A stretch of 13,155 nt of DNA from contig CANPPM010000039.1 in assembly GCA_947575935.1 (NCBI GenBank), forward strand, positions 1 to 13,155, given 5' to 3'. The notes below the pieces were generated by a model. That model saw only the letters and a list, made by a program, of their open reading frames with translations, made no database searches and had not been told where the DNA came from. Made by a program: the position numbers and the translations under genes. The stretch's first letter is position 1. Each line of letters opens with the position of its first letter. This document shows, piece after piece, positions 6,515 through 13,155 of this stretch. The DNA is from an uncultured Butyricicoccus sp. GTDB taxonomy: Bacteria; Bacillota; Clostridia; Oscillospirales; Butyricicoccaceae.

Positions 6515-6543
6515 GTCCCCGCAGATGCAGGATCGGCGGGGAC
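6515..6543 (-). other. Intercistronic stem-loop without a T-run
   Basis: GTCCCCGC (6515-6522) and GCGGGGAC (6536-6543) are exact reverse complements with a 13-base loop, in the roughly 100-base gap between the two downstream operon genes. In the transcribed direction it is followed by an A-run, so it is not a terminator. It may be an RNA processing or stabilising hairpin. Confidence 0.5.
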
Positions 6544-6587
6544 AAAGTGAATTGAAAAAATGAGTGAGTTGAGTAAGTGAAGAAAAT

Positions 6588-7598
6588 TTATCCGCCGTAA
6601 AAATCAGGCTTTTTTTCATAGGCAATCTCTACGATTGACTGTGTATCGCGCGCTTTGGAGGCTGCTTTGGCGGTTATCTGCCCGACATAGCCGTCCCATG
6701 CGGAAGGCCCGTCTACACGGCCTGCTTTTGTCGCGTTGATCCACTCCTGGAACTCCGTGTTATATGCTTCCACGAATCGTGTGGACCAATCCTGATGAAT
6801 TGCAATGCCCTTTGCTGCATTTGCTGTTATCTGGATATTAGAGGGTTCAGGCAGGTTCAAAACCGCATCCTCGCACACAACTTCACATTTAATTTCGTAG
6901 TTATTGCCGTTGTTTACAAACGCCTCTACATCGATGCGCACGCCGGATTTCGTTGTCAAGATCATAATTTGAGGGTCGCGGAGCTTTGCATGGGTACGGC
7001 GGGTATCCTTTGCGAAACGGACTTCCGCAGTCGCGTAATCTTCCCCGAGCAGCCAGCGCAGCACGTCGATCTCATGAATCATAGAATTTTCGACGGCCAT
7101 CGGCGTATCATAGCTATCCGGTACGGAAGGGTTGCGGTGTGCGCAGTGCAGCAACAGCGGCTCCCCATAGGCGCGGCTCTGAATGGCTTTTTTCAGCTGG
7201 CGGTAACCAGGGTCGTAACGGCGCATGAACCCAACCTGTACCAGCTGCTTCCCGCCTGCCATTTCTGCTTCTACAATCCGTTTGCAGGCGTCGGCTTCCG
7301 GTGCAAGCGGTTTTTCGCAAAATACATATTTGCCAGCCTTGACTGCCGCCATGACATACTGTTCATGGTACGGGTCGAGTGTCGTCACAATCACCGCTTC
7401 GATGACAGGATCAGCAATCATCTCCTCGCCGGTGGCATACGCTTTGATCCCGTATTCATTCGCCACTGACCGGCAAAAATCAAGGTTTGAATCTGCGCAG
7501 CCAATCACCTTTGCACCGGAAAGCAGGTTATTGATGCGCTCAATATGAGTGCGCCCGATTGCACCAGTGCCTACCAGGCCAATCTTCAATTCGGACAT
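6588..7598 (-). CDS. Gfo/Idh/MocA oxidoreductase, inositol 2-dehydrogenase-like
   Basis: This 336-residue NAD(P)-dependent dehydrogenase has an N-terminal Rossmann fold (nucleotide loop 'GLVGTGAIGRTH', residues 7-18), the family 'CEKP' motif with catalytic Lys96, and a C-terminal mixed alpha/beta substrate domain. Length and spacing match myo-inositol dehydrogenase IolG of B. subtilis, where Lys97, Asp172 and His176 are catalytic. Here the equivalent segment 'AVENSMIHEIDVLRWLLG' gives His175 but Asn171 in place of the Asp; the codon reads AAT. This may change chemistry or substrate. The ATG at 7598 follows AAGGAG by eight bases. It lies between a larger paralogue (66 bases upstream) and the TIM-barrel gene, which supports a role in oxidising or reducing a cyclic polyol or sugar. 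I leave the symbol blank because the substrate is not proven. Confidence 0.88.
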   Translation of the reverse strand: MSELKIGLVGTGAIGRTHIERINNLLSGAKVIGCADSNLDFCRSVANEYGIKAYATGEEMIADPVIEAVIVTTLDPYHEQYVMAAVKAGKYVFCEKPLAPEADACKRIVEAEMAGGKQLVQVGFMRRYDPGYRQLKKAIQSRAYGEPLLLHCAHRNPSVPDSYDTPMAVENSMIHEIDVLRWLLGEDYATAEVRFAKDTRRTHAKLRDPQIMILTTKSGVRIDVEAFVNNGNNYEIKCEVVCEDAVLNLPEPSNIQITANAAKGIAIHQDWSTRFVEAYNTEFQEWINATKAGRVDGPSAWDGYVGQITAKAASKARDTQSIVEIAYEKKPDFYGG

Positions 7599-7664
7599 TG
7601 TTTAAGCTCCTTTTTTTAACCCTGCGGGCCTGCCGATTTAGAAAACCCGTAGAAATCCTGTGGA

Positions 7665-8849
7665 TTAGTCGTCAAATTTGACCCAAATAGCACCCTTGTC
7701 AGCGGACTCAACGCACTTGGTGACCCAGCGGATGCCGTCTACACCGTGGTCAAGGTCGGGGTAAACCATGTTCTTGACGGTTTCGGTGTCGCCGCGGTCA
7801 ATCGCGTCCATCACCACCGCGAAGCGGTTGTACAGGTTGGACCAGGATTCGATCAGGCCGGTGTAATGCAGCGCGCCCAGACGCTCGTACTCCAGCGCTT
7901 CCGGAGCAAGGTAATCCATTGCGCGGATCAGGGTCTGAATTGGCTGGCCTTGTACCTGGTACTGAAGCTCATCGGGATGCATGTCGTTCCACTCCAGGGA
8001 AGCCTTGGTACCAACAATGCGGATGTGCTGGCTGCTCATGTCGCCCGCGTTGACAGAGGAAGCCCACATACGGCCTACCGCGCCGTTATCGTAGCGCATC
8101 AGAACATAAGCGTTGTCTTCCAGCGGGGCGCGGCTCTTGATGAAGCTCTGGCGGTCGCACAGAAGCTCTTTGACGCGGATATGCGGGCAGATCAGCTCGG
8201 ACATATAGAAGGTATGGGTCGAGAGGTCGCCCAGTACGAAGGACGGGCCGGACTTCTTCGGGTCAACGCGCCACTTCTGGCCTTCCGCTTCCTTATCGCC
8301 AGTCGGGTCGCAGCCGAAGCCATGCGCGTAGCGCAGGTCAACCATGGTAACCTCGCCGATGTCGCCATTCTGAATCATGGCGCGCATCTGCATCAGGAGG
8401 TCAAAGCCGGAGAAGCCGTAGGTTACGCAGAACGCGCGGTTCTTTTCCCTGGCGAGCTTCTGAATCTCAACGCCTTCCTCAACCGTGAAGAACAGCGGCT
8501 TCTCACAGATTACATGCAGCCCAGCTTCCAACGCCGCCTTGCAGACCTCGAAGTGCTGGAAATTCGGGGTAGCGATGTCAACGACCTCAATGCCATCCGG
8601 ACGCTTGGCCTCGGCTTCAAACATGGTCTTGTAATCGGGGTACAGGCGATCTTCCGCCATGCCCAGGCCCTTACCGAAGTCCTTGCAGCGGTCAAAATCC
8701 AGGTCGAACGCTGCCGCGGTCAGGAGAAACGAGGTGTTGTCGCGCATTGCGCCCAGACGGTGCTTATAGCCGACATTGCTGGTGCGGCCTCCGCCAACGA
8801 TGCCGTAACGGAAGGGATCTCTCTCAAATTTCTTTTCGCCGATCAACAT
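7665..8849 (-). CDS. Gfo/Idh/MocA oxidoreductase, sugar 3-dehydrogenase-like
   Basis: A 394-residue dehydrogenase. The Rossmann loop 'YGIVGGGRTSNVGYKHR' (about 15-31) has the triple glycine and downstream 'HR' typical of the AglA/ThuB/YcjS group, which oxidise C3 of glucosides. Other agreements with that group are 'DIATPNFQHF' (91-100), 'CEKP' with Lys117, 'VTYGFSGFDLLMQMRAMI' (142-159), and 'KWRVDPKKSGPSFVLGDLST', giving the catalytic pair Asp208 and His212. It is longer than the neighbouring paralogue, as that group usually is. The ATG at 8849 has only a weak AAGAAAGAG box upstream. It is the first enzyme gene after the ABC importer genes, with a gap of about 200 bases containing a large palindrome. 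Assignment to a substrate (3-keto-glycoside pathway or inositol isomer) is inference from family resemblance. Confidence 0.85.
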   Translation of the reverse strand: MLIGEKKFERDPFRYGIVGGGRTSNVGYKHRLGAMRDNTSFLLTAAAFDLDFDRCKDFGKGLGMAEDRLYPDYKTMFEAEAKRPDGIEVVDIATPNFQHFEVCKAALEAGLHVICEKPLFFTVEEGVEIQKLAREKNRAFCVTYGFSGFDLLMQMRAMIQNGDIGEVTMVDLRYAHGFGCDPTGDKEAEGQKWRVDPKKSGPSFVLGDLSTHTFYMSELICPHIRVKELLCDRQSFIKSRAPLEDNAYVLMRYDNGAVGRMWASSVNAGDMSSQHIRIVGTKASLEWNDMHPDELQYQVQGQPIQTLIRAMDYLAPEALEYERLGALHYTGLIESWSNLYNRFAVVMDAIDRGDTETVKNMVYPDLDHGVDGIRWVTKCVESADKGAIWVKFDD

Positions 8850-8867
8850 GATAGTTCACACTCTTTC

Positions 8868-8885
8868 TTAAAAATTGTTTTTTAA
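8868..8885. repeat. AT-rich palindrome upstream of the large oxidoreductase gene
   Basis: TTAAAAA and TTTTTAA flank a 4-base centre, placed directly upstream of the weak ribosome binding site. It might keep the start region unstructured or bind a regulator; low information content limits the claim. Confidence 0.25.
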
Positions 8886-8970
8886 AGTAGGGATTTGATA
8901 TGTTCAGACCGTTCCCGGTCGAGGACACGTTCGCCAGCCTTCGTCCCGCCCGCAGGCGATGGAAGGGAGT

Positions 8971-8992
8971 CCAGAGGGACGCGTCCCTCTGG
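8971..8992. repeat. 22-base perfect palindrome (REP-like)
   Basis: CCAGAGGGAC followed by GC and then GTCCCTCTGG is perfectly self-complementary over 22 bases. There is no T-run, so a classical terminator is unlikely. Extragenic palindromes of this AGAGGG-type composition recur in clostridial genomes, so this may be one copy of a dispersed element. Copy number cannot be seen in this window. Confidence 0.6.
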
Positions 8993-9050
8993 CGCTGTCT
9001 GCGTAAGACCGCCCGCCGCGCAGGCGGATCAAACGACAGCTTGAGCAGGT

Positions 9051-9998
9051 TCAGCCGAGGTAATCGGCAACGTTATCCGCCGTGACCGGCTCAAAATCTA
9101 CGATTACGCGGTCGCCGGGGTCTTCGCCCTTCTGCATTTTCTGAAGAGTCTCATAGCAGTTCTGCGCGAGTGCGTCAGCCGACTGCCGGATCGAAATCGC
9201 CATTTCGCCGTCCTTGATTTTGTTCATCGCATCGTCGGTCGCGTCAACGCCCGCAACCAGCACGCCTTCCAGGCGGTTCGCCGCTTTGAGCGCTTCGACC
9301 GCGCCGAGCGCCATCTGGTCGTTTGCGCAGACAATCGCGTCAAATTCGGGATAAGACTGGCACCAGTCCTCCACAACCTTCTGCGCCTTGTCGCGGGTAT
9401 ACTCGCCGGTCATTTCGCCGAGAATCTCCACATCGGGGCGCTTCTCTGCCATCGTATCATAAAAACCGTCGTGGCGCTCCACTGAGTGGTACAGGCCGGG
9501 CGTACCGGACAGGTACAGCACCTTCGCGCCGTCCGGCAGGACTTCCGCCATATAGTCCGCCTGCATCACGCCCGCGTCGCGGTTCTGACAGCCGACAAAG
9601 GTATAGTCGCCGCCTTCGGACTCAATGCCGAGACAGATTACAGGGATTCCGGCTTCGTTCGCCGCCTTCACGCCGGGGGTAATGCCGGAATAGTCAATCG
9701 GTACGATAACAATCGCGTCAACCTCCTGCATGATCGCGTCATCAACCTGATTGAGCTGCTTCTGCGGATCCATGTTGGCTTCGGAGTTGACCACGGCAAT
9801 GCTCGTATCGTCCTTGACAAGATCGTTGAAGGTGTCCTTTTTGAGCTTGTCGAACACGTCCGAATCGCCCGAATTCAGATAGGCCACCGTGAACGCGCCG
9901 TCCGCTGCGCCGCCGTTGCCGCCGCCTGTCGCGCAGCCGCCGAGCGTGCCCGCCAGCAGGGTTCCAATGAGCAGTGCCGCCAGAGTTTTTTTCTTCAT
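9051..9998 (-). CDS. Sugar ABC transporter substrate-binding lipoprotein (RbsB-like)
   Basis: A 315-residue lipoprotein anchored outside the membrane that delivers substrate to the permease. The signal peptide MKKKTLAALLIGTLLAGTLG ends in a lipobox with Cys22 ('LGGC'), followed by a Gly-rich linker. The mature protein fits the periplasmic-binding-protein type 4 fold: 'FTVAYLNSGDSD', 'QKQLNQVDDAIMQEVDAIVI', 'VPIDYSGITPGVKAANEAGI', 'CANDQMALGAVEALKAAN' and 'VAGVDATDDAM' are the usual hinge and ligand-cleft segments of the ribose/inositol-binding group. AAGGAGG sits nine bases before the ATG. It is the third gene, after ATPase and permease; in many related operons the binding protein comes first. 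The palindrome-rich gap after it may raise its message level. Confidence 0.93.
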   Translation of the reverse strand: MKKKTLAALLIGTLLAGTLGGCATGGGNGGAADGAFTVAYLNSGDSDVFDKLKKDTFNDLVKDDTSIAVVNSEANMDPQKQLNQVDDAIMQEVDAIVIVPIDYSGITPGVKAANEAGIPVICLGIESEGGDYTFVGCQNRDAGVMQADYMAEVLPDGAKVLYLSGTPGLYHSVERHDGFYDTMAEKRPDVEILGEMTGEYTRDKAQKVVEDWCQSYPEFDAIVCANDQMALGAVEALKAANRLEGVLVAGVDATDDAMNKIKDGEMAISIRQSADALAQNCYETLQKMQKGEDPGDRVIVDFEPVTADNVADYLG

Positions 9999-10033
9999 GC
10001 TGAAATTCCTCCTTGTTTCTCTTCTTTATTGCA

Positions 10034-10049
10034 ATATGCGGGTGCATAT
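10034..10049. repeat. Small inverted repeat between permease and binding-protein genes
   Basis: ATATGC (10034-10039) and GCATAT (10044-10049) flank a 4-base loop in the 56-base gap between the permease stop and binding-protein start. It may be an RNA hairpin; no T-run follows. Confidence 0.3.
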
Positions 10050-10054
10050 GACAA

Positions 10055-11044
10055 TCACTTTTTCACTTTCGCCGCCGCGCGCTTGGTCACAACGTCGATG
10101 ATCACCGCAATCAGGATGACAAGCCCCTTGACAACCTGCTGCCAGTAGGTGTTGATATGTAACAGGTTCTGCACGTTGTTGATGATACCGACGATAATCG
10201 CGCCGATAATGGTGCCGACCACGTTGCCCGAGCCGCCGGAGAGCGAGGTGCCGCCGACGACAACCGCCGTGATTGCATCAAATTCGTATTGCAGGCCGCC
10301 CGCCGGGGTGCCGGACGCCTGCCGCGCCATGAACACCAGCGCCGCAATGCCGGTAAAGATACCATCGAGCAGGAACGCGCGCTTGACAACCTTCTTGGAG
10401 TTGATGCCGGACGCAACCGCCGCGTTTTCGTTGCCGCCGACCGCATAGATATGCCGCCCGAAGCAGGTTTTATTGAGCAGAACCCACGCGACCACAAACA
10501 GCACAATCATGATGATAACCGAGGTCGGGATCGGCCCGATGTAGCCCTGGCCGAACCAGTTGAACGCGTCGTCCATACCAGCAACCGGCGTGCCGTTGGT
10601 CAGCAGCAGCGCGCCGCCGCGGGCAATCGTTGTCACCGCAAGGGTCATGATAAACGCCGGGATATTAAATTTCGTAATCACGTAACCGTTAATGCTGCCA
10701 ATAACCATGCCGACAACCACCGCAACCATCAGCGAAAGCAGCGCCGCGACCACCGGGGACATGGAAGCCTGTACACTGTTCATGACCAGGCAGGAAATAC
10801 AGCCGATAAACGCCAGCTCTGAGCCGTAAGCAACATTGATGTGCCCCAGGATAATGACAAACGTTGCGCTGAACGCCAGCATGGCGACAACTGCGTTCTG
10901 TAACAGGACATTGATCAGGTTGCGGGGCTTTACGAAATTCGGCACGAACAGCGCCGACAGCACCGCAATGACCACAAGGATCATCAGCGTGCCCCATTTA
11001 CCGTAAAATTCGCCAAAGTTAAACTTTTTTTCGCTCTTATTCAC
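10055..11044 (-). CDS. Sugar ABC transporter permease (RbsC-like, BPD_transp_2)
   Basis: A 329-residue membrane protein with roughly 8-10 hydrophobic segments, forming the import channel with the neighbouring ATPase. Recognisable family blocks are 'MVIGSINGYVITKFNIPAFI', 'GRHIYAVGGNENAAVASGIN' (the ATPase-docking region), and 'YEFDAITAVVVGGTSLSGGS' followed by 'GNVVGTIIGA' near the C-terminus. The usual 'GGIDLSVGS' signature is changed to 'GHINVAYGS' (residues 67-75), which may reflect a special substrate group. The GTG start at 11044 overlaps the ATPase stop by eight bases (GTGAATAA), indicating translational coupling. A G-rich box, AAGGGGGAAG, lies just upstream. Confidence 0.93.
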   Translation of the reverse strand: MNKSEKKFNFGEFYGKWGTLMILVVIAVLSALFVPNFVKPRNLINVLLQNAVVAMLAFSATFVIILGHINVAYGSELAFIGCISCLVMNSVQASMSPVVAALLSLMVAVVVGMVIGSINGYVITKFNIPAFIMTLAVTTIARGGALLLTNGTPVAGMDDAFNWFGQGYIGPIPTSVIIMIVLFVVAWVLLNKTCFGRHIYAVGGNENAAVASGINSKKVVKRAFLLDGIFTGIAALVFMARQASGTPAGGLQYEFDAITAVVVGGTSLSGGSGNVVGTIIGAIIVGIINNVQNLLHINTYWQQVVKGLVILIAVIIDVVTKRAAAKVKK

Positions 11045-12551
11045 GATTCTTCCCCCTTGTTGCGAGCTTCATAATGCTTTCCTGTGTAGCCTCCGAGCGG
11101 TCGAGGATACCGTTGATTACGCCTTCCTGCATCACGACCACGCGGTCGCTCATGCCGAGGATTTCCGGCAGCTCGGAGGAAATCATAATCACCGCCATGC
11201 CCTGCCGCGCAAACCGGCACATCAGGCGGTGGATCTCGCTCTTTGCGCCGACGTCGATGCCGCGCGTCGGCTCGTCGAGAATCATCACCTTAACATTGCC
11301 GATCAGCCACTTGGCAAGGACAACCTTTTGTTGATTGCCGCCCGAAAGCGTCCCTGCCTGCACGTCAAGGTTTGCAATCTTGATGTTCAGCAGGTCAACC
11401 ATTTCATTCGAACGCTCAATGATTTTCTTGTCGTCGATCAGGCCATTCTTGGCGAAATCCTTGAGATTCACCAGCGAAATGTTATCGCGGATGTTGCGCC
11501 CGAGCACCAGGCCGTAGCCCTTGCGGTCCTCGGAAACCATGGCGATCCCCTCGCGGATGGCGTCTGAGGTATTGCGGATCTCTACCTTTTTACCTTCGAT
11601 AAAAACCTCGCCGCTCGTAAGCGGGTCAAGCCCGAAAATCGCGCGCATGACCTCTGAACGGCCCGCGCCGACCAGCCCGGCAAAGCCTAAAATCTCGCCC
11701 TTGCGAAGCTGGAAGCTGATGTTTTCAAAACGCCCGCCGTCCTCCTTCGACTGCGTAAGGTTTTTGACCTCCAGCACGACCTCCCCGATCGGGATATCGT
11801 GTTCCTTGGGGAAAACGTTGGTAATCTCGCGCCCGACCATCCGGGCAACCAGCTTATTCGCGTCGTAGTCGGACGCGGGGCCGGATTCAATCCATTTCCC
11901 GTCGCGGATAATCGTGATTTCATCCGCAATACGGAAAATCTCGTCCATTTTGTGGGTGATGTACAGGATGGCGACGCCCTGCTCCTTGAGGGCGAAAATC
12001 TGCTGGAACAGCACCTCGATTTCCTCGTCACCGATCGCAGACGACGGTTCGTCCATGATGATTACGGACGCGTTCATCGAAATCGCCTTGGCAATCTCAA
12101 TCAGCTGATGCCCCGCAATCGACAGCTCGCGCATTTTCTGGTGCGCGTTGTAGGGGATGTTCAGCCGGTCGAGCAGCTCCTGCGTGTCCTGGTAAAGCTT
12201 TGTAAAATCCACGAACGCCCCTTTTTTCGGCTCGCGCCCCAGATACACATTCTCGGCAATTGTCATTTCTAGCACCGGGTTCAGCTCCTGATAAATCATG
12301 GCAATGCCCATGTTCATTGTGTCCTGGATGGTGTGCGGGCCGATTTCTTTGCCTTTGTAGATCATCTTCCCTTCGTCAGCGGGGTGAGTGCCGTTGATGA
12401 CCTTCATGAGCGTAGATTTGCCCGCGCCGTTCTCGCCGCAAATGACATGCACCTTGCCGGGACGGACAAGCAGATTAACGCCGTCTAACGCTCGGACGCC
12501 GGGAAAGACCTTCACAACGTCGTGCATTTCCAGAATGTAGCCGTTTTCCAC
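11037..12551 (-). CDS. Sugar ABC transporter ATPase with two ABC domains (RbsA/MglA-like)
   Basis: A 504-residue cytoplasmic ATPase with two fused nucleotide-binding domains, the hallmark of CUT2 sugar importers. Domain 1: Walker A 'GENGAGKST' (39-47), Q-loop Gln88, signature 'LSIAGHQ' (143-149), Walker B 'VIIMDEPSSAI' with Asp167 and Glu168, H-loop His200. Domain 2: degenerate P-loop 'GLVGAGRSE' (292-300) with Arg in place of Lys, as is normal for this family, signature 'LSGGNQQKVVLAKWL' (403-417), and Walker B 'VMILDEPTRGID'. Length matches the family norm of about 500. The start is GTG at 12551, chosen because AAAGGAGGAG lies immediately upstream with good spacing. It is the first gene of the operon, downstream of the AraC-type regulator gene. 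Confidence 0.95.
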   Translation of the reverse strand: MENGYILEMHDVVKVFPGVRALDGVNLLVRPGKVHVICGENGAGKSTLMKVINGTHPADEGKMIYKGKEIGPHTIQDTMNMGIAMIYQELNPVLEMTIAENVYLGREPKKGAFVDFTKLYQDTQELLDRLNIPYNAHQKMRELSIAGHQLIEIAKAISMNASVIIMDEPSSAIGDEEIEVLFQQIFALKEQGVAILYITHKMDEIFRIADEITIIRDGKWIESGPASDYDANKLVARMVGREITNVFPKEHDIPIGEVVLEVKNLTQSKEDGGRFENISFQLRKGEILGFAGLVGAGRSEVMRAIFGLDPLTSGEVFIEGKKVEIRNTSDAIREGIAMVSEDRKGYGLVLGRNIRDNISLVNLKDFAKNGLIDDKKIIERSNEMVDLLNIKIANLDVQAGTLSGGNQQKVVLAKWLIGNVKVMILDEPTRGIDVGAKSEIHRLMCRFARQGMAVIMISSELPEILGMSDRVVVMQEGVINGILDRSEATQESIMKLATRGKNRE

Positions 12552-12850
12552 GTATTCTCCTCCTTTATTCCCTTATTTATTGTCATGCACTGAAACGCCT
12601 TTGGGGAACGCCTGCGTGCCTGTGACCTGATATATCGAATGCCTCCGGACAATCCGGCGGGGTCTTCTGCCCCGCCGCTATAAGAGAAGAAGTTAGAGGC
12701 GATCTGTTGTTAAGAATCAGGGGGCTCCGTTTTGTTTTCCCTGTTTCTGATGCTATTATAGCGCGACCTTCCGGACTGCGGTATTGGGCGCTTTTTCGGA
12801 AAAGAGGGTTTATTTTCAGGCATTGTCTGGAAAACCATCATGCGGGCATG
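12552..12850 (-). promoter_or_regulatory. Upstream control region of the sugar operon
   Basis: There is no gene in these roughly 300 bases. A TATAAT -10 candidate at 12755-12760 (minus strand) would give a leader of about 195 bases. The hexamer at the -35 distance is TACCGC, far from consensus, which suggests activator-dependent transcription, in line with the AraC-type gene next door. The leader contains the perfect hairpin GGCGGGG / CCCCGCC (12656-12676) and a small CCGGA / TCCGG stem beside it, but no T-run, so a pause or stability role is more likely than attenuation. Confidence 0.4.
12755..12760 (-). promoter_or_regulatory. Candidate -10 box of the sugar operon
   Basis: The minus strand reads CGCTATAATAGC, an exact TATAAT. 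It is the only good -10 match noticed between the AraC-type gene's terminator and the ATPase start. The absence of a -35 match keeps confidence low. Confidence 0.4.
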
Positions 12851-12880
12851 AAAAAAACACACGCTCCCTAAAAACGTGTG
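12851..12880 (-). terminator. Terminator after the AraC-type gene
   Basis: On the minus strand CACACG and CGTGTG pair with an 11-base loop and are followed directly by seven T. An adjacent upstream AAAACACACC segment could pair with the same right arm, giving an alternative longer hairpin. It ends transcription of the regulator before the sugar operon's leader. Confidence 0.75.
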
Positions 12881-12911
12881 CCGGAAAGGTGTGTTTTCTT
12901 TGGAAGGTGTG

Positions 12912-13155
12912 TTATTTTTGGCTTTCTTTCCGGTATTCCGCCGGGGAAAGCCCTGTTTTCTTTTTGAAGGTTTTGCAAAAATGGCGGTAGTCCAGAAACC
13001 CCGCATGTTGCGCAATGTCTTTAATCGTGCCGCCGCCTTCGAGCAGCTGCCGCCGTACCCACGAAAGCCGCAGGTCGGTCAGGTAGTCCGAGAAACCGAC
13101 CCCCAGCTCCTGCTTGAATACCGTGCTGAAATAGCTTGGGTGGAAGCCTGCCGCC
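12912..13155 (-). CDS. AraC-family transcriptional regulator (3' end only)
   Basis: The last 80 residues are in the window; the rest lies beyond the right edge. Both DNA-binding helix-turn-helix units of the AraC type are partly visible: the end of the first with 'GFHPSYFSTVFKQELGVGFS' and 'DYLTDLRL', then the second, 'IKDIAQHAGFLDYRHFCKTF', followed by 'KKKTGLSPAEYRK'. The protein ends ESQK and TAA at 12914-12912. It is encoded on the same strand directly upstream of the ABC/dehydrogenase operon and is therefore the likely substrate-responsive activator of that operon. The sensor domain, which would tell whether it is a simple cupin type or a two-component type, is not in the window. Confidence 0.88.
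   Translation of the reverse strand, partial: AAGFHPSYFSTVFKQELGVGFSDYLTDLRLSWVRRQLLEGGGTIKDIAQHAGFLDYRHFCKTFKKKTGLSPAEYRKESQK

Larger units (their letters stand above)
8850..9050 (-). other. 200-base structured gap between transporter and enzyme genes
   Basis: There is no gene, but several inverted repeats are present: a 22-base perfect palindrome (8971-8992, listed separately), GACCG/CGGTC around 8907-8920, and two GC-rich segments containing CGCCCG...AGGCG, at about 8946-8958 and 9010-9027. The set probably acts at the RNA level to protect or uncouple the binding-protein message from the downstream enzymes. Confidence 0.45.

Noticed and set aside
6795..7469. Long plus-strand open frames opposite the dehydrogenase genes (also 5632-6555 and 7746-8885)
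   Set aside because: These are mirror frames of strongly supported minus-strand enzymes in GC-rich DNA; their translations show no domain.
12588..12604. TGAAACGCC-type sequence upstream of the ATPase gene, considered as a CcpA cre site
   Set aside because: Only half of the cre palindrome matches; the second half is absent.
12656..12676. GC-rich hairpin in the sugar operon leader considered as a terminator or riboswitch
   Set aside because: No T-run follows on the transcribed strand and no known riboswitch core was recognised; retained only as a hairpin within the control region.
1..13155. CRISPR arrays, tRNA and rRNA genes
   Set aside because: No regularly spaced direct repeats, cloverleaf-like segments or rRNA signatures were noticed in the window.

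Overview
The window looks like chromosomal DNA of a low-GC Gram-positive, probably a gut-type clostridium (Oscillospiraceae or Lachnospiraceae relatives). This is inferred from strong AGGAGG-type ribosome binding sites, clostridial-style regulators, an ICE-type sigma-factor-like gene at the left edge, and a clostridial-type sugar ABC importer with two GTG starts. No 16S or other marker gene is present, so the taxon is not fixed.

The left part (1 to about 3,700) is AT-rich and gene-poor. It holds the start of a leftward sigma-factor-like gene of the kind carried by integrative elements, preceded by a stem-loop and a strong bidirectional terminator. Then come an IS200/IS605-type Y1 transposase gene with flanking hairpins, a small XRE-type repressor, and two decayed regulators: an OmpR-type response regulator that has lost most of its receiver domain, and an AraC-type regulator broken between its cupin and DNA-binding halves. 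The rest of this part is non-coding or too eroded to identify.

The right part (about 3,750 to 12,551) is clearly more GC-rich and is one co-directional block on the minus strand. In transcription order it encodes a two-domain sugar ABC ATPase, its membrane permease, a sugar-binding lipoprotein, a large Gfo/Idh/MocA oxidoreductase, a second Gfo/Idh/MocA oxidoreductase (inositol-dehydrogenase-like), a TIM-barrel sugar isomerase/epimerase and, after a 17-bp-stem terminator, a sodium:solute symporter. The end of an AraC-type regulator lies just upstream on the same strand, followed by its own terminator and a leader with a candidate -10 box.

Taken together this is a catabolic island for a cyclic polyol or sugar (an inositol isomer, or a glycoside handled through a 3-keto intermediate). 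The ABC importer and the symporter bring substrate in, one dehydrogenase oxidises a ring hydroxyl, the TIM-barrel enzyme rearranges the keto-sugar, and the second dehydrogenase may reduce it or act on another isomer. This oxidise-epimerise-reduce logic is known from the E. coli ycjQRS cluster; its application here is an inference. The most notable molecular oddity is that the inositol-dehydrogenase-like enzyme has Asn where the family's catalytic Asp is expected.
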